Below are positions 36,501 to 48,500 of a stretch of 64,000 nucleotides of DNA, one piece after another. Source of the stretch: Mugil cephalus. Its lineage: Eukaryota > Chordata > Actinopteri > Mugiliformes > Mugilidae. Location of the stretch: contig NC_061781.1 in the NCBI RefSeq assembly GCF_022458985.1, positions 23,168,001 through 23,232,000 on the forward strand. Direction: 5' to 3'. The position numbers and the translations under genes are program-made. The notes under the pieces were generated by a model, which was given only the letters and a program-made list of their open reading frames with translations, did no database searches and was not told the DNA's origin. Numbering within the stretch: the stretch's first letter is position 1; the number at the start of each line of letters is the position of its first letter.

Positions 36501-39500
36501 TGTATTTAAAATGTGACCACGCTGACGGATGTGATGGCGGTTTAGTCTCGCAGTAACGATTCATTCACTACATCGATGAATCGATTTATTTTCCTACGAT
36601 CCAACTACATCGATCTGTGCTCGGCAAGTTGGCCTTCCGGGAGACATTCATCGATCTAATATCGATTTAAAAGGTATTCAATCGATTGTATCGATGCTAG
36701 GAAAATGGATTTAAGCGCGTCAGAGGATCCGCTTAGAGTATTTACTTGAGAAACACTATAAAACTGGACAAACGAAATTTACAAATTAGTTTTATATACC
36801 GAAAACACCGTTATACAAATATACGTTAGCTTCCGGCTAATGTCAACTGCAAAATTAATGTATATGCTAATGCTAACATTCGCCTTCACGTCTAGCCTCG
36901 TCCCACCAGAGTCACACGGTGACCTGAGCAAAAAGAAAACTCGGATAATTTAACGTGCAGCGTCGGTCACCACCATCATGTGATATTGTCAACAGACCAG
37001 TGTAGTGAGAACGTCAGCGCTCAAAAGAGGAGATAATAAACAGAAACGGACATGTGGTGTTAAACTTCTGGGACAGAATAACTTTTCTTCTTCGTTGATT
37101 ATTAATAAACCGAGCGCCGTCCAGCGGATCGATACATTTGAGGAAGTTTAAAAAGTGACTGTAACCGGTAAATCAAGAACCCCAAAGAGTAAATACTGAG
37201 AAAGATAGTTATCTGTTGGCGGCCCGACACTCCTAAATGAATGTAAAGGAAACACTGAGTAGGTATTTATTTCAGTCACACTAGTTTAATTTTTGGGTAA
37301 AAAGTTACTGAATCGATTTCAAGTCAGTGAATCTTTTCGGATCGTATCGTTCTAAATGAACTAAAATCGTCCTTGAATCGTATCGGCAACCACGAATCAT
37401 GAATCGAATCGAATCGTTGTTAAAACGAATCGTTACATCCCTCTCTTGCAGTTCTTTTTTTTAAAAATGTTATTTTTAAAAACTGAATTTCTATTTAAAT
37501 GTGTACAGTATCGCACACTTTAATCTGCTGGTTTCATAGGAGTGGAGTATTTGAGACTGAACTCTTTCAGCATATTACGACCAAAAAATGTCTTCTACTG
37601 CATTAAATACAGATGTGTAAAACTCCAAAAGCATGATATTAAGCTGATCATATCTCTCCCTAAGAATTTTATATTCAAAAACTGTAGGTAAGCTCTTTTC
37701 TTAGGATCATGTGGGTCTTGTTTTATCAGGTTTTATTCATCATCACACTCATCTCTGTTTATGGAATTTGCAGAACCAGTACAGATTCTTCTGAATCATC
37801 TCTCAACTCATTCTTGCATTTAGGGATCCTGAAAGTGACCAACGGATGGAACAGGGATTCTTGGACCAGATATCTGTGGTCTGTTACTCAGATATCAGCC
37901 CTTTAAATCAGCTGTTGTCCACATGGTTCATGAGTCATCAGATGATATATCATGGGCTCCCAGATTATACAGAAGTATGATCTGTACTCCTCTTCAAACC
38001 AGTAAGAACAGCGCAAAGCAATGATTACGCAAAACTTTTCTTATTCTGGTAAAAAAGGGGTTTTCATATAGGATTCCATCAGTTATAGTAAGAGTCAGCT
38101 GTGAAATGTGTCCGATTGCGTAAATGACAGCGGGTGCAAATGGCTGTACATAAATGAGGGGTTTTCATGCGCTATTGGTGTTCACCGTGAAGACTGCAAG
38201 CGCAAAATGACATTTGGTGCCGTTACATCAAAGGCAAATAAACACATTACGGTGTTAGAGCAAAAAAACATCCGAATATAATTATAAGACACGGCGCAGT
38301 GACGGACTGAATAAATAAAAGAGGCTCACGCAACGGAATAGTCGCTGTAAACCACGGGAAGCGCAAATTATTTATTGGATACATCTGATCCGTTTGGGTA
38401 TTTACAGAATAAAAAAAGAATGTGTGCTACAATAACAGCAGCCACATGTGCGCAATTACGCGTAAGACAAATCGTTTGCACGTCCTTTCGAGGGCTGTTA
38501 AATATAGACACAGTTTCTACGAGCAAAGTTGCTTTCAGGTTTGATAAATCACTTTTTGCCAATTTAATGTATTTGCATTTTCTGAATATGCAATTAAGGT
38601 TATATGCATATTAATTGAGGTAAACGTGCTAAGTGGATACCGACGCGATATTTTGTAGTGATGTACGATACCACTGGTTCCTTTCCGATCCGATTCAGGC
38701 CGGTATCGGTGATACCGATACGATACCGATACTTTGTGTAAATACATCCTTGTGTGTCTGGTAAATTTAAAACAAAAGTATTTCAACTTTTCTTCATAAA
38801 GAATACCAGGCACCAGAGTAATTTATTTATTTATTGTAAACTCTGAACTATATTGAGGTAGTGGCCTCATTTACTATATAGCTGTTACTATACTTGCTAT
38901 ACCATTTAAATGCTGTTTTAAACACTAAAAAAATAAATGAATAAGACCAATTAAAATAAATCACTGTTTAACTATTAAGAACTACTATAAAATGAAACCT
39001 TGCATCTTAATTTTGACCCTGTTCTCACCTCTTCTGTCCTCATCATCATAAATGCCTCATATTCTGTGTTGTGGTTTAACCTGAGGTGTTTCACAAGGTT
39101 TGTTGTGTTGCCACAACTCAATAGTTTAGTTCCTACATTACCTCCAATTTTGATTTGACAATTTTAGAGCATAAAGACTTGGTATCGGAAGTATCGATAT
39201 TTCAGCATCGATCCACACATCACTAGCATTTTGCACAAACCTTAGTGAGAGCTGTTAGTAAATCAGTTTGTACGTGTGTTTTTTTTTGTACACGATGAGT
39301 TTGCACAAGTTTTTATACACACAAACCTTTAGTAGATCTGGCCCTGCTGTTGTTATGTGCATCGTCCTCATTATCGTTCTAACATTTCTCCCCTGAGTGA
39401 CGTCTTAATGGCGCCTGTCATCAGGGGCTAAAGCTCATTTTCTCTCATTGTGTTCGTTTTTGGACGGAGACCGTGGAGATTATAGCAGAGGCGAGCTGAC

Positions 39501-42500
39501 AAGGGGCTTCCTCTCTTCTGTCTCTATTACAGCAGCCATCAGTAGCGCCACTCACTCACTAAACAAAGAGACTGAGACGCTCTTGTTCAAAGGTTTAAAC
39601 AAACATGTACACACAGACTCTTAGTCATTAGTGGTATGAGGACCTAGGACTAAAGCATAGCCACGCTGTAGTGACACCAGATAGCTATAGTAGCACTTAA
39701 CGACAATTCATCATTATGACCATCATGGGACCTTATCTGTAAACACAGAGCAAAACAGCGGCTTTCTAGTCGCATGTAGAAGGTGGAAATGAGCCAAACA
39801 CTGAGCTTAGTCCATTATAATCATTTAAACCTCCACCATGATGTGACAGTCAGATGCACAGAGGAGATGCAAGAGATAATATTTGTCTGTCTTTTAGAAA
39901 TCGAGCGTTAAAAAGAAAAGCACGGCAATTAAATAATAATGATTAGGAACACTACACACACAAAACATGCATTACTACCTGATAACGATTAATACATATT
40001 GATGGATGATTCGATGTGTGGACGGACTGACTGGTGGGTTGAACAGTTAGTGGCTCATTTGAACATTTTAATCACAACCTCAAAGCTGCATCTTCAGATA
40101 AAATCAAAAAGGCCAAACTTTAGCTTTAACTGTTACCTGACGAGATAATTCAAACCTTGATGTGATGTTAATGTCATATAAATACAGCTTCCACATTGTC
40201 ACAGGTCAAATTGCAGACTATTGAATTCTATTTATTATAGTTAATAGTTTTATTATTGAAGGTGGTGAGTGTGGGATCGCGTTTCCTCACTGCTCTTAAA
40301 TTCCTCAGTGTTTTTAGAATTTTCATGTCTGTGTGTGTTCTCTTGGTCTGTTGTTTTATCCTTTTTATATAGAGCACTTTTCGATGCATCCTTTGCACTC
40401 GATAAATAAAGATTGATTGATTGATTGAAATTGCAGACTAAGATATAGTGTGAGATATAACCACCCGTGCAGCCCATACATTGCTCCTCCCCCACTAACA
40501 GAGTGTGTGGTGCAGCTGGAAGGTGGAAAAACCTTGTGCTCCACCTCTTTTTACCTGTTTATTTTGTATGTATAAGAGCGTTAAAATATTATTTGAGTTC
40601 AAGAAATGTTTTTGGTTAAGTTGAGACTAGTAATTGTTATCACTGTTATTTTTATCATGCAGATAAAGGGAGAAAAAGCAGGTATCGGCAGTACATATCG
40701 CCAGTATCGGCCATAGAGAATCCACATCGGTCCACCTCTAATAACCATAACAAAGCTCCATCCATACACTGACCTGGACCAGCCTCCATGACTCGGCGAT
40801 AATGGCCGCCTGGACTCTGTTGAGGGCAAAACCGTCAATCTCCTTTTTCAGACGGACAGGTGCCTGACCAACCTGTATGAAAAGAAACAAAGTCCTCCTA
40901 AAGCTCCTGAAAGAAAGCACTGAAGAACTGAATCAAGCTGTACTTTTAATTATATAACTGTGAACTTTAGTAGCAGTTGGGAGGACGCCCTTTATCTCGA
41001 CTCGTGATAAAAATTTAGCATGACGTGCTAAGACGTGCCTGGAATACGTTCTGTAATCCCTCGAAGTATTCGTTGTCACTTGATGAGCCAGCTTTACAAG
41101 GGACAGCGCATAAAACACTACCACTCCAGATCTGAGACTCTGTTGTTGAAAGTGGCCGTGAAGCATCACTTTCAACAACAGAGTGCAACTAATTTTAACT
41201 AAACCACAAACGCTGTAGAAACGAACTGCCAACCGTGACACATCTCCAGATCAGACTGTTCCCAGCCTCCTTTGAAAAGATGTTACATTAAGTGTCACTT
41301 TTCTGGCTGATTGGTTTTCAAGCAGGTGTGTAATCTCAGCTTTTCACCTTGGTCATCAGGGCGTGGGTGGTGTCCATGACGTCCGCTGCTGTCTCTGGGT
41401 GAGGAACCAGCTCCACCAGTTTGACGTAGTAAGGTGGGTTCACCTGCAAAGCACAGGACGCATCATACACCTGGATCCAATGAAGGCCACTTTGGAAAAC
41501 TCTTAGGAAGATGTTCAAAGGCAGAAGTTTACTCTCTATTTACAGGTTTAACTTTGAGGAATGAGTTTTTTGGAGTTTTCTGGTTGTTACTTTAGCCTAG
41601 TTATGGTCACTTCATTGTATTTCAAGCATCTATTCAAATAATGGACGTTCAAGTGGATGTTACTTAGACTCGTAGCAGCCACCTAGACATGAATGGAAGA
41701 AATTACTTTGACATATGTAGCTCTGCAAGAAACCCCCCAAAAGATCCTGTTGAATTGTTTTCTGGATATACCACAAGATTTATAAATCTTACAACACAAA
41801 ACTATTTTCAAAGGGGTAGTTCTTACGTTTACAGCGACACTGCTCTACCACGAATGATTTTAAAAACACAGAAGAAGAGATGATGCTTCATTAATAGGAG
41901 CTATACTGGGGATGTAGACGGACATGAATAAGCAAAATAAAACAGACAAATCAGAAACATTAATATAAAATCATGTCAGAAACCATGCTTGAGTATTTTT
42001 TCAAACATAAGAGGTGCACATCTGCATTCATTAAGGGAATCTTTAATAACAAAGCCAGTTTAAGGGGAGAGGGTGGCGCTCTTTAACTCCACCTGCTAAT
42101 ATCAGAGCTCTGCACCAGCACTGACCGGATGGGAGACGATGCAGCGACTCCTCTTCTGCACTTTAGAAAAGACGTTGCTCGGCACCAGGCAGGAGGTGGA
42201 GCTGCTCAGGATGACGCCTTCTCCCACAAGACGCTCGATGTCCTGGAAGACGGTCTGCTTGACCTCCAGCTGCTCAAATATACACTCCTGGAAAAGGCAC
42301 GGACACACACAAACACACACACACACAGATTATGGGATTGTTAAGTCACTGCAAGAAATGTGCAATTATTTTCTGCAACACAGTGAATAAATAATATTTT
42401 TAACCAAAGCCTTTTGTAACAAACAGAAGAGAATGACCCTGCTCACACTTTGCAAAACGCTCCTTTGTCATTTATCTTTCAGGGAACTTCACAATCAGTG

Positions 42501-45500
42501 AATTATCACAGGGGAAATGAAACATCGCAGCCACAAATAAAGACTTAGTGTATTTATTCTCGGTTGGCATCAAACTGCAACATTCCTTTTAGTTGCAGAG
42601 ATGGAAAGAACCAAAAAAAAAAAAAGATGTAGGCAGAAGCAAAAAGCTTTTATGATGCCTACAACTTTTTTCATTTTTAAAATCATCTCACCAAAACAAA
42701 AACATCAAAAAGCAAGAAAATGTAATTAAACTGCATTAAGTTTAAACATCTTTTTGAATTCAGAGACAGAAGTACTTGACTTTAACTCATCACTGAGTCT
42801 GTTCTACAAGTTTACTCCTTTAACTGTGATGCGCAGACTTCAGAAAGTATCTTTATAATCTTAAACATCTTAGTTCACATCGTGTTACTCTGGGTGAGAA
42901 CATTCTCTGAATGCAGCAGGAATGTTGATTGTTTTGTGCCTTGAACTTTATAAGAGATGGTTCTCAGCTCAACATCATCATTCAATTAAAAAGCATCTAA
43001 TTTAATAAAGATTAAAGGGTTTGTTGGTATTTTTCTGTTTCCTTAAACATGTCGAAGGCCGTATACTGCATGTTTTTAAAACTGGATTCAACCAGTCAAG
43101 GTTGTGTGTTTCTTGTACATGTGAGTTGTGGAAAGGCATGACTCTTCCAAAGCGATGGCGTTAATATTCTCTAAATGCTGTTGTTTGTGCGTAGAACTGC
43201 AATAACAGGCTGAGCAAGCAGAGCGCAGGAGAAGGCATGTTCAGCTCATTACCAGGTAGAAAGTCACACAAGGTCTGTTTATTTTATATTCATTCCTACA
43301 GCTTTTATTGATTATTATTTTTTATGAAATTTGATGGATTACTGTAGGATTGTGAGGGGAGGTGTCTGAATTACTGTCTGATAATATGTCTCTGAGACCA
43401 AGCAGCTAGTTGGCTTCATATTGGATGTTGGATTCATATTATTCACTGTACAAGTTATTCATCTACAGCTAATTTAACTATAGTTCCTGTAGAAACCCCC
43501 CGATCAATAGCAGAGTGAAACTTAAAGAGAAATGTACACAACAGTTAATCTTTGTTAGAGTGAACTCAGCAGTATAGATAGTACAGAGTATTGATTTTTT
43601 TTTTTTTGCGCCCTACCCATCTCTTTGTATTGTTTTATCATCAGCAAGTTGAAGGTGGCACTTTCCTGCCTTTAAAAAAATCCACTTTAGATTTTATTTT
43701 AAGTGACAGTGAGAGAGTAAAGACCATCAGCATGTCCACAGTTGACTTAGTGTTTGTCTTCTTAGACTAACAAAGACAAGGTGAGTGATTTGGTATTAAA
43801 TTGTCATGTATTTCTTTCATAGGTGGGACTAGAACTTGTCACAACAACCTCCCCTGAACCTTTTGTTAAGACAGAGGGGCAACTCCTAAAAGTGTTCGTG
43901 ACACATGACAGTGTCTCGAGAAATTCCTTCTGCATACAAGTTTGTTAGGTTTTGTTTCCTGTAGTTTGACAAAGCAATGCTACATGACACAAGCTGTCCT
44001 TACAGGTGTGAATTTCACTGCATGATGCAACTAAAGCCATATAACCATGTAAAATACAAAAACATGATAAGATACGTTACGATACGATACGATACGATAC
44101 GATACGATAAAATACGATACGATACGATACGATACAAGACTAGATATGACAAATAAGATAAGATACAATATGATAAGAAGTGAGATAAGATATGATAAAT
44201 AACATAAGTTATGATAACTAAGATAACATACGATACGATATGAATTTCACCACAAATAACAAACATAACTCACATCCTCCCAGTTGAAGTCCTTCCTGTT
44301 TTTCTTATTGTCTGTTTGTTGTGACTAACACAATAAATTCTCTTATAACCTGTGTCATAAAAGAGCCAGGACCTACTGAGACTGAGACTTCTCTAACCAT
44401 TTTATTTTTATTTTTGCTGCTGATAAATACACAGATCAGGCGTAACATTATGACCACCTTCCTAATATTAATATGACAGAGAATGGACTGTGGATCATCC
44501 CACAGATACTTGATCAGTTTGGGATCTAGTGAATTTGGAGGCCAGGTCGACACCTTGTGCTGTTCTTCATGTTTTATTTATTTATTTATTTATTTATTAG
44601 GTTGCTAAAAATGAAAAATGCCAGGTCTAAAAGTTTCTCAGTGGAAAGATGTAATGTATTTCTTGAACCTAGAAATAATCAAATACACATTCAAGGTATC
44701 CTCCCATTCATTTTAAGATGTGTTATAACCCTACAGCTGTAGTAGTGGGACTGTTATGGCAAATCCATTGTATCAATGTATCTGATGAATAATACACTTG
44801 TATGTATTTTTTAGGATGAACTCAGAACATCGAACTGTCACAAGACGGTAAATTAACTTCTTCCCGTGAGTGGTCATAATGTTGTGGCTGATCGTTTCTA
44901 GGCTGTATGTACTTTGCCGTGTTCACGGTGACGTCGGCCTGTTTGAGTTTGGCGTGATGAGCTGGTTTCACCTGGACGAAGAAGGCGCCCTCTAGTGCCT
45001 GAGCCAGGTCGTCGTAGCTGCTGAGAAGCTGAATCTGCTGAGCGGCCGTTAGTTTCCCTCGCAGCATCCGAGCTCCTTCCAGCTCCTCCATCTGCTTCCT
45101 GAACCGACACGGAGCAGGAGGTGATGCAGTTAACTCTCACACAAACACTAGGTCTAACATAATCAGCTCATTTAATAAGAATATAGAAGGTATTTAACTT
45201 TTATTTACCCAGACAAGCAATTATGTACAGTTTCTTATTTACAAATGTAGCCTGAACAAAGAGGAAGGTTATGTAGTTTGCAGGAATAACAACTTTTAAT
45301 AAAAAAGTACAATAAAATAATAACAGTGACAAGTATTCATAAACAAACTGTGTTTGTTTCTTCTTCTTCTACGTCATTGTCTCATCTTTATTATGGTGCA
45401 AATAAATAAAAATAAAACTAACTAGTCGACAGCAATTTGTCACAGGTTTTGTGTAAAGACAATAAATAGTGTAAAGACAGTGAGTTTAACCTCCTGAGAC

Positions 45501-48500
45501 TCTGCGTCCTCATATGGGGACGTTAAATTTTAGGTTTGTGGCAGCTTCTTATTCTGCTTCATTTAAACTTTTATCCTCATAACTAGACACTAGTTGGTGT
45601 AAAAACATTTCAGTGGATTAATTTTGCAGCCGATCACGTAATAAAAGTGAACAAAATTCAAAAACGCATCAAATTTTCTGACTGAAACTTGTTTATTTAA
45701 GCTTATTAACTTTTCTAGTTTAATATTACAATAGTATATCAATAGTAACGAGCTATAGCTTCGCTAATTAGCAAGAACTCCATTGAGGACGTTGGGACTT
45801 CGTTCTTTGCAATTCTGCTTTTGCACAGCAATGTTCAGACATGAGAATGAAAAGTTTTATATTTTGTTACATATTGGTGACTTTATTAGGATACTAAGTG
45901 AAATAATCCCAGGGTCCACATATGAGGACATAATATTTTTTTCCAAAAACGACTTCCTGTTCAAAGATGATGCTTAGTTTTTATACTTTTTAGGTCCTGC
46001 TAATCCCAAATAATGCAGAAATTAAAAATGCGTAGCAAACAAAATGTCAGGTCTCAGGGGTTAAGGTGTGTTTTGTGAGATGTTTCAGTCACAATGAAGC
46101 AAAGCCTAGATTATAAGAATGAGAAAATACTGTAAATACTGTTTGTTTTCTCCTGATTCAACAGGAAAATGTTGCTCTTCTTCCATTTCTTTAGTAATTT
46201 CAATCCATTTCTGGAGTTAATTTGATAAATTATAAGTTAAGTATCATATTCTAGGTGAGTTGGTTTTTCAATTTAAAGAAACCAACCAAGAGTATTATTA
46301 GTGGAAAGCTGGTTTACGTTAGGGTCTATCCAGGATGGGAGGTACAGGTCTGTATTTCTAAGCTGTTTTGCGAGGAGCACATATTTTATTTGGACTCGTG
46401 ACGTCATGCAAACACAGATAATGATAACCTCACAGGATCAAGGCAGCTGCAGTCGGTCTGTGAAGGTTCTCAGTCATCCGGGTCATGGTTTATATCCAAA
46501 AGGGGTTTTAAAAAAGGCAACTGGACTTGTAGAGTTTTGAGAAGACGTTTCATCTGCGTAGCTTCTTCAGTTCTAAGAGACTGGTGGGAAGTTGAGGTTT
46601 AAATAGGAAACTCTGCAAGTCCAGTGGCCTTTTTTTAAAACGCCTTTTGGATTTGGAGGCTGTGGTTCTTGCCAGACGTTTGCTGACCACTATAACATTT
46701 AATAAAAACTTTTTTTTTTTCAGCTCATTAAGCCAAGTCAGGATTTTATTAGTCTAATTATGCACTATAAATGTAAATTCTGTTCGAATTGTACGGTCCA
46801 TGTTGTCTTCAGTTAGTCAAAAAGATGAAATAAACTGTATTACAGCTAGTTCTCATAGCTCATAGACACCATAGCTCTAGTCTACAATAACAATACTCCA
46901 GATTTCATGAAATGAGCTGCACAGATTGGTTTCAAGGAATGTAAAGATTCATGAGATAACATCTGTACAGTCATAAATCCCAGAGAATCCAACTGATTAT
47001 CACACATTCCTCTCCTTTAGCCATGTATTATGACATATTAAGCAATGATAGCTGGTCAAACATACTTCACATTTACATTTGAGCCTGTTTTGCTGTTTTC
47101 ATGTGTTACATTTGGGTGACAGGGATGTTAAAATACAACTGCTGTCAATTTTCCAAGGTATACAGCATTTTAACGGCTAATTAAGAAGATAATGAGTTTA
47201 TCTGTCAAAATAAATTGATGTAAAATAAATTACAAAACTAGGGTTTAGAGGAATACAGGGAAGAGTTAAGCTTGTTCAGCAAGAAATAACACAAAGGGAA
47301 ACTGAACAACCAATACAATGACACCCTCTACTGTTCATACAATAAAATACAATACTTTTTTTTTTTTTTTTTTTAACATACTACTTTAATTGTAATATCA
47401 GGAGAGGCAATAAAAGTGGGTGGTTTAACTTAAGGGAGGTTCTTCTTTAATGGATGTTAAATTTTGTTAATGCACTAGTACAACTTGAAGTGAAACAAGG
47501 CAGCAAGAGTCTTAATGACTGACCTGAGCTCTGTCTGCAGGAGGAATTAAACTTAAATTAATGAGATATTCATATATAATTTGGATTTGTTCCAGGCCTT
47601 AAAAAAGGGACAGAAGGAACCTTATTTTCTGACAGTGTTTGCCACAGCACTTCTCATCTAAAGCATTGTCATTCCACAGTAATATTTAACAAGTGATGAC
47701 TGGGCAAGTAGGGTAGGAAAAAATACTGATCACGCTGCGTTCACATGTGTCTCCTCTGTCATCGTCATGTTTTTGACACAGTCTGTGTGACTCATTAGTG
47801 CATAGACGTCCACATACAATATCGGTCAAGAGTTTTAGACCTCTCCAATATTTCTTTCTTTTATTTATTGAAATGTAGCAGTTTAATGTCTCATTTTACT
47901 CTGAAATTAAAGCATAGACCACTTATTTTCATCACAAACCAGCTCCATGGGGTTAAAGTCTAGAGACTGGGCCACGGTCCACTCCATGTTTTTATCCTGA
48001 GGTAGTTCTGGTAGAGCTTGGACTAAAGTTTTGGGTCATTATCTTGTTGTAGGATGAAGCTCTGACCAACTGTTCTAAAACTTTTGACCTGGTAGTGCAT
48101 AGGTCCCCCTACAAATTTAAATGTATTTAAATACATATTAACATGAATCTAACATATTTTCGTAAAGGAATAGCTTAATATTGAATGCAAAATGATAATA
48201 ATAATGTATATTTATAAATAGCACTAGGTCAAATTTAATGTAAAACAAATCTACCAATGGGTATAAATAAAGTAACCTGAACCTGCCTGATATACAAATG
48301 AATAGTGCTGATATTCTCATTATATTATTATGGATGGGATGTATTAGTCTGCAAGTAAACATCTTGTTCTCAAAGATGATGCATTAGAAGCAGCAAACGT
48401 CGTAAACTGGAAGAGTCTCAGTGACTTTTAAAAGGAATATTGGGGTTTTTATCAGGGTGCCATTGATGAGCGATGTCTACAGCGTGTGATCATCAGCAAT

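Larger units (their letters stand above)
31678..40773 (-). other. cryl1 intron 6, with nested transposons
   Basis: A 9.1-kb intron without further recognisable exons. It contains two inverted copies of one repeat (about 32.64-33.29 and 38.10-39.35 kb), a hAT-like insertion within the second copy, a second hAT-like element (36545-37451), a TTG/ATG microsatellite (34495-34546) and a LINE-like tail with GATT repeats (about 40.36-40.43 kb). Confidence 0.6.

Noticed and set aside
44015..44266. Tyr/Ser/Ile/Arg-rich minus-strand open frame
   Set aside because: Translation of the GATAC array.
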